Shown here one piece after another: positions 1 to 5,177 of a stretch of 5,177 nt of DNA. Each line of letters begins with the position of its first letter. Position 1 is the stretch's first letter. The notes below the pieces were generated by a model that had not been told where the DNA came from, ran no database searches, and worked only from the letters and a program-made list of their open reading frames with translations. Origin of the DNA: Bacteroidetes bacterium QS_8_68_15. GTDB taxonomy: Bacteria; Bacteroidota; Rhodothermia; Rhodothermales; Salinibacteraceae. The stretch covers positions 1 through 5,177 of the forward strand of contig PXTR01000121.1 of NCBI GenBank assembly GCA_003023245.1. Direction: 5' to 3'. The position numbers were made by a program, and so were the translations under genes.

Positions 1-68
1 ACCAGCGAGACGACGATGAGGGCAAGAGCGAAGAGAAGCGCAGGGTTTTGCGAGGAAAGGCGGAGCAT
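1..68 (-). CDS. N-terminus of an unidentified secreted or membrane protein, cut by the window edge
   Basis: An ATG at 68 opens a minus-strand frame that stays open to the window edge (22 full codons). The peptide begins MLRLSSQNPALLFALALI and continues with further hydrophobic residues. It has one early Arg, a polar stretch, then an uninterrupted hydrophobic core of Leu, Ala, Ile and Val, which is the look of a signal peptide or first membrane helix. It lies 130 bp downstream of the lipoprotein gene in the same direction, and a weak promoter-like pair sits in between, so it could start a new unit or continue the same one. No Shine-Dalgarno sequence is visible, as for the other genes here. The function cannot be named from 22 residues. 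The call rests on position, direction, an ATG start and the hydrophobic pattern. Confidence 0.5.
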   Translation of the reverse strand, partial: MLRLSSQNPALLFALALIVVSL

Positions 69-111
69 CGCTTGAGCGGGCGCTTTGAAGGCGCGTCGGA
101 GGAGAGTCCTT

Positions 112-140
112 AATCTATCGCAGGACGTTCCGGAATGAAA
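112..140 (-). promoter_or_regulatory. Weak candidate promoter for the left-edge gene
   Basis: On the minus strand TTTCAT (140-135) and TAGATT (117-112) are separated by 17 bp and lie about 45 bp upstream of the ATG at 68. They match the sigma-70 -35 and -10 hexamers at only three and four of six positions. The AT-rich patch stands out in GC-rich surroundings. Bacteroidota sigma factors prefer different boxes, so this is tentative. An 8-bp palindrome TTCCGGAA (128-135) lies in the spacer and overlaps the -35 box by one base. Confidence 0.2.
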
Positions 141-198
141 GCGTCCGCAGCGCGACAGAAAAGAGCGTTACGTGATCGCGCGACGGAAGGCGCGCAGG

Positions 199-1158
199 TC
201 AGCCGGGCGGCGGCGGGGCGCTCGTCGAGTCGTTCTTCGGAGCGGGCGGCTCGACGCGGCGGCCGAGGGTCACGTGGATGACGGGTTCCTGGCGTTCGTA
301 GATGGACAGGAGCCGCTCCTCGTCCTGCATCTCCAACAGGGAACGACCCATCACGGCCTTGATCTTGCGCGCGTGCTTTTCGCCGAAGTCGACGTACGCT
401 TCGTAGAGCTGCCGCCGGAGCAGCGTCTCGTCCAGCGGCTTCGCCTGCGCCTGGGCCGAATCGAGCGCGGCGCCCGTGGCGAGCGTGTCGTGGACAGCGG
501 CGTAGTGGAACCATTCGTAGAATATGTCGAAGGAGGTGCCGTATTCGTGCGAGCTTTGCCCCGCGGCGGCATTGACGCTGACCCCGCTGATGGCCGCCTG
601 GTCCTGGCCGCTTCGCAGGATGTTGGTCAGGATGAAGCGGTAGGGCGGGAGGCCGTGTCGGCGGAGGTGATTTTGAAAGCGCCGTCCGAGGCGCTCCAGG
701 GCGTGCTTCGTGGAGGGCACGACCAGCGGCACAGCGTAGCCCATTGCCGGGTCCACGATATAGTAGTCGTTCGTGTACAGGCGGAGGACCGTGCTGTCGC
801 CCCGGTTTTCGAGATCGGCGGCGGCGCGGCGGGTGCGCACCGGGTCGATGCCGAGGCGACGCGCCCGCGCCATGTGGGTGTCCTGAAGGTAGGCGCGCAG
901 GCGTCGCTTTTCGGCGGCGGTGAGCGGCTCGACGGTCTGAAACAGCGAGTCGGTCCGCGCGATGCGGCGGCGGGCCAGCCGGAGTGCGCGGCGCTGAGCG
1001 GGCGAGCGCTCGCCGGCGGCCGAAGCCGTGTCGGGGGTCGTCGTGTCGGACGCTCCGGGGGCCGCGGTGGGGGGTTCTTCGGAAGGCGATTCGGCCGGGC
1101 CGCAGCCGGAGAAGCTCAACAGGGCGGCGGCAGTTGCGAGAACGAGCGCGAGGCGCAT
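199..1158 (-). CDS. Secreted lipoprotein, DUF5715-like, with an M15/Hedgehog-type zinc-site motif
   Basis: Predicted lipoprotein of 319 residues from the ATG at 1158. That start gives a compact signal peptide, MRLALVLATAAALLSFSGC, with the lipidated Cys at 19. A GTG at 1194 would add 12 residues. After the Cys comes a Pro/Ser/Thr-rich linker (about 20-55), then an Arg-rich helical stretch and a globular domain (about 75-300), and a Pro-rich tail. The key motif is SSHEYGTSFDIFY, with His204 and Asp211 seven residues apart, as in the SxHxxGxAxD zinc motif of M15 peptidases. Near the end, EPVIHVTL offers Glu291 and His295 as the usual second half. I recognise this as DUF5715-like from memory of family pattern; an envelope or peptidoglycan role is inferred. 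The Glu-to-His spacing is four, whereas VanX/VanY have three, so activity is uncertain. It follows the Sua5 gene by 45 bp (9 bp if the GTG is used), so co-transcription is likely. Confidence 0.82.
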   Translation of the reverse strand: MRLALVLATAAALLSFSGCGPAESPSEEPPTAAPGASDTTTPDTASAAGERSPAQRRALRLARRRIARTDSLFQTVEPLTAAEKRRLRAYLQDTHMARARRLGIDPVRTRRAAADLENRGDSTVLRLYTNDYYIVDPAMGYAVPLVVPSTKHALERLGRRFQNHLRRHGLPPYRFILTNILRSGQDQAAISGVSVNAAAGQSSHEYGTSFDIFYEWFHYAAVHDTLATGAALDSAQAQAKPLDETLLRRQLYEAYVDFGEKHARKIKAVMGRSLLEMQDEERLLSIYERQEPVIHVTLGRRVEPPAPKNDSTSAPPPPG

Positions 1159-1203
1159 CTGGCGTCGAGGAAGAGGCAGAGCGGAGAAAATCACATCCGC
1201 TCT

Positions 1204-2112
1204 TCACGAAACGGAGGCGCGGCGCAGGCGGTCCATGAGGGCGCGTCCGAGGCCCGTGTCCGCGACGGCTTGCGCGCAGATCACGTCGCAGCCGGCGGTG
1301 TCGGCCGCGCGGAAGAAGGCGAAAAGCGCGCGGGCGTACGCTTCGACGTTTTCGCACACTTCAACGCGGGCAAAGGCGCCCTCGCCGGCGGGCGCGGTAA
1401 GGCCGATGTAGGCGCGGCGTCCGGCGTCGGCCGAAGGCGGCGGAGGCGGCGGTTCGTTCACGACGACGACGCGCGCGTCGGGGGCGTAGTGGCGGTGGCG
1501 CGTGCCGGGGCTGCGCGCGGCGTGTTCGCTCCCTTCGGACGCGTCCTCGGCGCCGACGGGCGGGCGGATCGTCGCGTCGGGCAGGGCCGCGCGGAGAGCT
1601 TCGAGTGTCGTCGCGCCGGCGCGCAGGACGCCGAGCGGGTCGATCGTGCAGTCCACGACGGTCGATTCGAGGCCCGCTTCGGTCGGTGGGCCTCGCAGGA
1701 TCGCTTCGACGCGGCCGCCGAGGTCGTCGCGGGCGGCCTGCCAGGTCGTCGGGCTGGGGCGGCCAGAGCGGTTGGCCGAGGGGGCAGCCACGGGCGTGGC
1801 GCAGGCCGCGAGAAAACGCTGCGCCACCGGCAGGCGCGGCATCCGCACGCCGGGGAAAAAGCGCTCCACGAGCCGCTCGGCAGCGGGGGGCACGGTGCGG
1901 GCGACCTGCGTGATGTGCTCGCGCGCGGCGACGTGCACGATCAGCGGGTTGTCGGCGGGACGGCCCTTCGCCTCGAAGACCCCGCGCACGGCCTCGGCGT
2001 CGAAGGCGTCAGCCCCGAGGCCGTAGACCGTTTCGGTGGGAAAGACCACGCGCTCGCCGTCGCGCAGCGCGGCAGCGGCCTCGTCGGTAGAACGGGTGAG
2101 GCGCGTTTGCAC
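1204..2112 (-). CDS. sua5: Threonylcarbamoyl-AMP synthase, Sua5/YwlC family, with an internal core deletion
   Basis: Sua5/TsaC-family enzymes make threonylcarbamoyl-AMP from threonine, bicarbonate and ATP for tRNA t6A37 modification in the cytoplasm. Residues are numbered here from the upstream GTG at 2178. Seen are FPTETVYGLGADAF (46-59), the KGR motif with Lys71, Arg73 and Asn77, SANRSG (134-139), GLESTVVD (169-176) and a C-terminal Sua5 domain opening SPGTRHRHYAP (223-233), joined by a Pro-rich linker. I prefer the GTG at 2112 (302 residues), because family proteins begin close to QTRLTRSTDEA; the extra 22 residues from 2178 are low-complexity and encoded by a short tandem repeat. If the 2178 start is real, it overlaps the SCP2 stop as GTGA. 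Oddity: FFPG (107-110) runs straight into VRMP (111-114). Homologues carry the PLTLVLP...TAGL strand region between them, so about 25-30 residues are missing in frame. Family assignment is very firm; activity is doubtful. Confidence 0.93.
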   Translation of the reverse strand: MQTRLTRSTDEAAAALRDGERVVFPTETVYGLGADAFDAEAVRGVFEAKGRPADNPLIVHVAAREHITQVARTVPPAAERLVERFFPGVRMPRLPVAQRFLAACATPVAAPSANRSGRPSPTTWQAARDDLGGRVEAILRGPPTEAGLESTVVDCTIDPLGVLRAGATTLEALRAALPDATIRPPVGAEDASEGSEHAARSPGTRHRHYAPDARVVVVNEPPPPPPSADAGRRAYIGLTAPAGEGAFARVEVCENVEAYARALFAFFRAADTAGCDVICAQAVADTGLGRALMDRLRRASVS

Positions 2113-2155
2113 GGGGGGGCGTGCGCAGGAGGGGGCGGACGGTTCGGGCCGAGCC

Positions 2156-2176
2156 CGTCGTCTATCGTCTCTCGTC
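2156..2176 (-). repeat. Three copies of a degenerate 7-bp tandem repeat at the SCP2/sua5 junction
   Basis: Read on the minus strand, the units are GACGAGA, GACGATA and GACGACG. They start inside the SCP2 stop codon and continue toward sua5. The first four bases plus the fifth, GACGA, are identical in all three. The repeat lies in the 62-bp spacer if sua5 starts at 2112, and would encode an Arg/Asp-rich N-terminus if it starts at 2178. Confidence 0.6.
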
Positions 2177-2504
2177 ACTCGAACAGCCCCTGAAACTTCG
2201 TCGCCAGCGGGATCGAGCCGTCGACCGACAGGTCGCCCTGCATCATGAGCTGCATGGGGTTGGCCTCGCCGTTGTTGATGGCGACCCCGTCGTCGGCGCT
2301 GGTGGTAAGGGTCGTGTCGGGGGCGTCGTGCGCGCCTTCCTCGACGGTGAGCGTCTGGTCTTCGACGGCCGCGTAGTACGGGCCGCCGCCCTCGCCGGTA
2401 AGATTCAGCTGAACGACACCGTCGACGCCTTCGGCCTTTTCTTCAGGATTGAAGCGTTCGGGGTAGGCGTCCAGCAACGCGTCGACGGTTTCGTAGCGAA
2501 GCAT
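2175..2504 (-). CDS. Small SCP2 sterol-carrier/lipid-binding domain protein
   Basis: A 109-residue protein that is essentially one SCP2 domain. The family fold is a small alpha/beta barrel with a hydrophobic tunnel that binds lipids or fatty acyl chains. Seen are an N-terminal helix (about 1-16), VDGVVQLNLTGEGGGPYYAA as the first strands, then DQTLTVEEG, the typical DAPDTTLTTSADD stretch (61-73), NGEANPMQLMMQGDLSVDG (78-96) and the closing helix with LATKFQGLF. Length and strand order fit the stand-alone bacterial SCP2 proteins. The ATG at 2504 is preceded by AAAAAG and a pyrimidine-rich tract rather than a Shine-Dalgarno sequence. It begins 35 bp after the PIN toxin gene, and its stop lies at or just before the sua5 start. 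The bound lipid and cellular role are unknown. No signal peptide is seen, so it is expected in the cytoplasm. The nearby UbiB-family gene may be relevant, because UbiJ is an SCP2 protein of ubiquinone synthesis, but this protein is shorter than UbiJ. Confidence 0.9.
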   Translation of the reverse strand: MLRYETVDALLDAYPERFNPEEKAEGVDGVVQLNLTGEGGGPYYAAVEDQTLTVEEGAHDAPDTTLTTSADDGVAINNGEANPMQLMMQGDLSVDGSIPLATKFQGLFE

Positions 2505-2539
2505 CTTTTTGGGGAGAGGGACGGGAGAAGAGGGCGAGT

Positions 2540-2929
2540 TCAGGAATCGCGCCGGTACGGCTGTACCAGGCGCAGGTCGGGGATGGGTCCGTAATGCTTT
2601 TCGTTGAAGGTATGCAGCGCTTCATCGAGGCCGACGGCCGTGACGCCGATGAGCGTGTCGACGATGCCGGTGCCGTGAGTGAGATGGATCTCTGCAAAGA
2701 GCGCAAGGGCGTCGTCGTAGGCGCCTCGCCGAGGCCAAATGACGTCGTAGGGGCGCAGTTCTTCTCGAAGGGTGCGCATCTCTTCGCCATCATCGCACCC
2801 CGCCATCAATTCCATGACGGCAAAACCGGGGAGAACGATGCGTTCCTCCTTCACGCCTTCCAGCCAGCTCAGCGCAGGCGGGTAGCGACGGAGTACGTCT
2901 ACCATGACGTCGGCATCAGGAAGAATCAC
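2540..2929 (-). CDS. vapC: PIN-domain ribonuclease toxin, VapC-like
   Basis: A 129-residue single PIN domain, the usual size for VapC toxins, which are Mg2+-dependent RNases that typically cut tRNA or rRNA when freed from the antitoxin. Seen in order are Asp5 and Asp7 in ILPDADVMVDVLRR, Glu40 in AVMELMAG, Asp91 in GIVDTLIG, and a C-terminal TFNEKHYGPIPDLRLVQPY segment with Asn109 in the position typical of TxNxKHF-type VapC proteins. The acidic triad of the active site therefore looks intact. The GTG at 2929 is the start, because the next Met (residue 9) would remove Asp5. It overlaps the end of the antitoxin gene by 14 bp, typical of translationally coupled toxin-antitoxin pairs and likely keeping toxin synthesis dependent on antitoxin translation. 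The RNA target is unknown. The sampled 60-base line 2761-2820 is 58 percent GC by hand count, below the flanking genes, which suggests acquisition. Confidence 0.92.
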   Translation of the reverse strand: MILPDADVMVDVLRRYPPALSWLEGVKEERIVLPGFAVMELMAGCDDGEEMRTLREELRPYDVIWPRRGAYDDALALFAEIHLTHGTGIVDTLIGVTAVGLDEALHTFNEKHYGPIPDLRLVQPYRRDS

Positions 2930-3263
2930 GACTCAGGTCGAGCTTTTCGAGTTCTTTCTCGATGTGCGGACGGCGCTGCGCCTGTTCTCGCAACTGACGC
3001 GCGTACTCCGGGCTATCCGGGAGTTCGTCGTCGCGGTGTTCCCAGAGGCCGACGAGCTTCGATTCGAGCAGGGTGCCGGCTGTGCCCTTCTTTTCGGCAG
3101 GCTCCGCATCGGTAGGCTCTGTATCGCCCTGATCAGAGTGAGAAGGAGCATGCTTTTGCGCAAGCACGATCACTTCCACCTCGTCGCCGGGGGCGAAGGG
3201 CACGTCGCGCAGCGCCACTTCTCCGTTTTCGTCGACAGTGGTGCGGGTCCGGTGCGCTTCCAT
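2916..3263 (-). CDS. Antitoxin partner of the PIN toxin, AbrB/MazE-like N-terminus
   Basis: A 115-residue protein directly upstream of, and overlapping, the PIN toxin gene. Residues about 5-35 (TRTTVDENGEVALRD followed by PGDEVEVIVL) look like the beta-rich swapped-hairpin DNA-binding unit of AbrB/MazE-type antitoxins. A polar, probably disordered linker (about 37-62) follows. Residues about 66-98 include SKLVGLWEHRDDELPDSPEY then ARQLREQAQRRP. From memory this matches a GxWxDRxDIxDSxEYAxxLRxxAQxR pattern in poorly characterised antitoxins paired with PIN toxins, notably in cyanobacteria. The last stretch (97-110) is charged and helical and is the likely toxin-wrapping part. The expected role is to neutralise the toxin and repress their shared promoter; this is inference from position and family. 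The ATG at 3263 has no Shine-Dalgarno sequence. A small inverted repeat 15 bp upstream could be its operator. Line 3121-3180 is only 53 percent GC by hand count. Confidence 0.8.
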   Translation of the reverse strand: MEAHRTRTTVDENGEVALRDVPFAPGDEVEVIVLAQKHAPSHSDQGDTEPTDAEPAEKKGTAGTLLESKLVGLWEHRDDELPDSPEYARQLREQAQRRPHIEKELEKLDLSRDSS

Positions 3264-3278
3264 AGCGGAGGCGGGGTC

Positions 3279-3289
3279 TTTCGTCGAAA
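3279..3289. promoter_or_regulatory. Possible antitoxin operator: inverted repeat TTTCG-T-CGAAA
   Basis: Perfect 5-bp arms around one base lie 15 bp upstream of the antitoxin ATG at 3263. Antitoxins of this class usually bind palindromes near their own start, so autoregulation is possible. The site is short enough to occur by chance, and I see only this one copy in the gap. Confidence 0.2.
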
Positions 3290-3359
3290 CAAGCGCGCTG
3301 TGCGTACGCTGCTGCGCGCCGGTGTGTTGCGCTTCTGGGCGTCGTCGCGTCGCTACCGC

Positions 3360-3385
3360 CCGCCGGTCGGCGTTTGCTCCGGCGG
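3360..3385. other. GC-rich hairpin in the toxin-antitoxin leader
   Basis: CCGCCGG (3360-3366) and CCGGCGG (3379-3385) form a perfect 7-bp stem with a 12-base loop. No T-run follows on either strand, so it is not a standard intrinsic terminator. It may be a leader structure or chance in GC-rich DNA. Confidence 0.3.
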
Positions 3386-3529
3386 CTCCGTCGCCTTCAG
3401 CGCGCGCTCGCCGCAGCGGACGGTCGGGCCGAGCGCAACGGAGGTCCAGTCCGATAAGTTGTGTAATTAGCCGTTTCGTCAGGCAGGGTGTTCAGGCTGC
3501 TACAGGTAGCGGTCGAGGGTCAGCACGCA

Positions 3530-5177
3530 TCACGACGACCCAAACACCGCCAGCAGCAGCCCCGCCGCAAACAGCGGTCCCCACAGAAACCACGCCCCGC
3601 CGCCGACCGCCGCGACGGCCCCGCCGATCACGAAGGCCCCCGCCAGGATGCCGCTGCGCACCCCCTCCCATGGCGCGCTCGAGGGCGGTGGACGGTTCAG
3701 GCGCTCCTCGACGAAGCCCGCGCCCTCCGCCAGGAGCTGCGGCAGGTCCACCGCCAGGTCCACCATCTCCGGCGCGTTCGACAGAAGCTCACGGCTCACC
3801 TTGCGCGGGTCGAAGCGGCGGCGGAAGATGCGCTCCACGTGCCGCCGCGAGACGGCCGTGATGTCCAGCTCCGGCTCCATCATGCGCCCGACGCCCTCGT
3901 AGGTGATCAGCGCCTTGACCATCAGCGTCATCTCGACGGGGAAGAAGATGCGGTACTTGCCGCCGAGGGAAAGCGACTCCAGGATTAGCTGCGCGACCGA
4001 GAGCTCCGAGCGGCGGCTGCCCTGCATCCGAAAGCGGCGCACCAGGTCGCCTACCGCGCGGCGGAAGCCCTGCGGGTCGGCCCCCTCCCCGAGATGCGCC
4101 ATGCCGAGCAGGTAGCGCGTGGCGTTTTCCACGTCCCCGCGCACCAGCGCGTAGAAGTAGTACAGCAGGTTGCGCTTGGTCTTCTGGCCGAAGCGGCCCA
4201 CCATCCCGAGGTCGATAAAGCCGACCTGGAGGGGCTTCTCGTCGTCGTCCTCATTGGGCAAAATCACGAGGTTGCCGGCGTGCAGGTCGGCGTGGAAGAA
4301 GCCGTCCTGGTAGAGCATGCGAATGATCGCCTCCGCGCCGAGGTCGATGACGCGCTCGCGGGTGGCCTCGCCGAGGGCCAGCGCCTCGTCGGAGCCGGGC
4401 TTGAGGCCGCGCAGGAACTCCATCGTCAGCACGTCACCGGTCGAGAGGTCGTGGTAGATGTCCGGAAAGACGATGCCGGGCGTGTCCGCGAAGTTGGCCG
4501 CGAAGATCTCGGCGTTGTCCGCCTCGAAGGTGTAGTCGAGCTCCTTCTTGGTGTAGGCGCTGAACTCCTCGATGATCTGCTGCGGCTGGTAGCGCGGAAG
4601 GACCCACTGGAGCAGGACGCCCACCGCTTCGAGCAACTTCAGGTCGCTGGTGATGACCTCACGGATGCCCGGCTTGATGACTTTGAAGACGACCTTCTCG
4701 CCGCCGGGGGTTTCGGCCAGGTGCGCCTGTGCGATCGACGCGGAGCCGAGCGGCTCTTTGCGCACGCGGCGGAAGATTTGGTGCAGCGGGCGCTCCAGGT
4801 CGCGCTCCAGGATGTGCTTCACCTGCCGGAACGGCGCCTCCGGCAGTTGGTCCATCAGGCTCGACAGCTCGCCGGTGATCGTGGACGGCAAGAGGTCCTC
4901 GCGCAGCGCCATGATCTGCCCCAGCTTGATGAAGGTGGGGCCTAAGATTTCGAGTCGCCGCCGCAGCTGCCTGGCGAAGGGCAGGTCGCGCAGCGAGCGC
5001 TTGACGACGGGCCGCGCCAGGAAGGCGGCAAAGCGGGCGGGCAGGTGGTTGAAGCCGCCGCGCTCGCCGGGCGGCAGCGCGCGCACGTAGGCGAGAATGC
5101 CGCCCAGAAGCAACCCCAGCACGTGCCGGTAGACGGTGAAGAACCGCTTGAACGCGCCCCGGTAGGGCGCCAGTGGG
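3530..5177 (-). CDS. AarF/UbiB/ABC1-family atypical kinase, start beyond the window edge
   Basis: ABC1/ADCK family member; UbiB, COQ8 and relatives act as ATPases/kinases supporting isoprenoid quinone synthesis and membrane lipid distribution. Residues are numbered from a GTG at 5122. Seen are the family KxGQ motif, Lys66 to Gln69 in FIKLGQIMALREDLLP; the nucleotide loop PLGSASIAQAH (124-134), with GSAS where many members have AAAS; Lys147 in VVFKVIKPG; ELD at 194-196; the catalytic HADLHAGN (277-284) with Asp279 and Asn284; and the metal-binding IDLG with Asp304. The C-terminus has two hydrophobic segments (about 488-506 and 510-528), as in membrane-anchored UbiB. The frame stays open above 5122 to the edge, and those 18 codons (PLAPYRGAFKRFFTVYRH) look like normal family N-terminus, so the true start is probably outside. 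If the host uses menaquinone, as inferred, the exact role is open. All catalytic residues are present. Confidence 0.95.
   Translation of the reverse strand, partial: PLAPYRGAFKRFFTVYRHVLGLLLGGILAYVRALPPGERGGFNHLPARFAAFLARPVVKRSLRDLPFARQLRRRLEILGPTFIKLGQIMALREDLLPSTITGELSSLMDQLPEAPFRQVKHILERDLERPLHQIFRRVRKEPLGSASIAQAHLAETPGGEKVVFKVIKPGIREVITSDLKLLEAVGVLLQWVLPRYQPQQIIEEFSAYTKKELDYTFEADNAEIFAANFADTPGIVFPDIYHDLSTGDVLTMEFLRGLKPGSDEALALGEATRERVIDLGAEAIIRMLYQDGFFHADLHAGNLVILPNEDDDEKPLQVGFIDLGMVGRFGQKTKRNLLYYFYALVRGDVENATRYLLGMAHLGEGADPQGFRRAVGDLVRRFRMQGSRRSELSVAQLILESLSLGGKYRIFFPVEMTLMVKALITYEGVGRMMEPELDITAVSRRHVERIFRRRFDPRKVSRELLSNAPEMVDLAVDLPQLLAEGAGFVEERLNRPPPSSAPWEGVRSGILAGAFVIGGAVAAVGGGAWFLWGPLFAAGLLLAVFGSS

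Larger units (their letters stand above)
3264..3529. other. Gene-free gap between the UbiB-family gene and the toxin-antitoxin pair
   Basis: No reading frame here resembles a protein. It contains a GC-rich hairpin (3360-3385), an AT-rich island around 3456-3471, an inverted repeat GCTAC-AG-GTAGC (3499-3510) whose 2-base loop is too short for an RNA terminator, and the small inverted repeat near the antitoxin start. The toxin-antitoxin promoter should lie in this gap, but I cannot place convincing -35 and -10 boxes. No clear intrinsic terminator follows the UbiB-family stop. Confidence 0.6.

Noticed and set aside
170..198. GCGCG/CGCGC stem just after the lipoprotein stop as terminator
   Set aside because: The stem is five bases and the only T-run comes well downstream. 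GC alternation like this is common by chance here.
110..1357. Minus-strand open frame of 415 codons overlapping the lipoprotein and the end of sua5
   Set aside because: It is the shifted frame of two real genes, extremely rich in Arg and Pro and without family signals.
172..2193. Long plus-strand open frame of 673 codons
   Set aside because: It runs antisense across the lipoprotein and Sua5 genes, whose family motifs are clear. The translation is Arg/Gly/Ala-rich with no recognisable domain, as expected from GC-rich shadow frames.
2594..3470. Plus-strand open frames over the toxin-antitoxin pair
   Set aside because: The minus strand carries an intact PIN active site and a coupled antitoxin. 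The plus-strand products show no domain.
3499..3510. Inverted repeat GCTAC-AG-GTAGC as terminator of the kinase gene
   Set aside because: The loop is only two bases and no T-run follows, so a stable intrinsic terminator is not supported.
4094..4945. Plus-strand open frame of 283 codons
   Set aside because: It is antisense to the kinase core, where all catalytic motifs are on the minus strand. The Val/Glu/Leu-rich product is a typical shadow.
3530..5122. Treating the GTG at 5122 as the kinase start
   Set aside because: The frame is open above it to the edge and the extra residues look like normal family N-terminus, so the gene is better described as cut by the window.

Overview
The window is GC-rich bacterial DNA, and every gene I can support lies on the minus strand, so it reads right to left. 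It looks like a high-GC Bacteroidota-type genome, most plausibly the Rhodothermota/Salinibacter side. Start codons lack clear Shine-Dalgarno sequences, one start has an A-rich stretch directly upstream, and the last complete gene resembles a lipoprotein family (DUF5715-like) that I associate with that group. The taxonomic call is inference.

Layout, in transcription order. (1) An AarF/UbiB-family atypical kinase enters from the right edge (5177 to 3530). Its true start is outside the window, and it ends in two hydrophobic membrane segments. (2) A 266-bp gap without a gene holds a GC-rich hairpin, an AT-rich island and a small inverted repeat next to the following start. (3) A type II toxin-antitoxin pair follows: an antitoxin with an AbrB/MazE-like N-terminus, overlapping by 14 bp a VapC-like PIN-domain toxin. 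Sampled lines of this pair are clearly lower in GC than its neighbours. (4) A small stand-alone SCP2 (sterol carrier/lipid-binding) protein starts 35 bp after the toxin. (5) A Sua5/YwlC-type threonylcarbamoyl-AMP synthase, for tRNA t6A modification, has a clean in-frame loss of about 25-30 residues in its conserved catalytic core. (6) A secreted lipoprotein with an M15/VanY/Hedgehog-like zinc-site motif follows. (7) The first 22 codons of a further minus-strand gene, starting with a hydrophobic N-terminus, run off the left edge.

The genes from antitoxin to lipoprotein are closely spaced or overlapping and could be co-transcribed. I see no single pathway joining them. The ABC1 kinase and SCP2 protein recall the UbiB/UbiJ lipid-handling partnership of Proteobacteria, with the toxin-antitoxin pair sitting between them. 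The most notable anomaly is the missing segment in the Sua5 core. The best functional lead is the zinc-site motif in the lipoprotein. I found no RNA genes, CRISPR arrays, insertion sequences or convincing intrinsic terminators.
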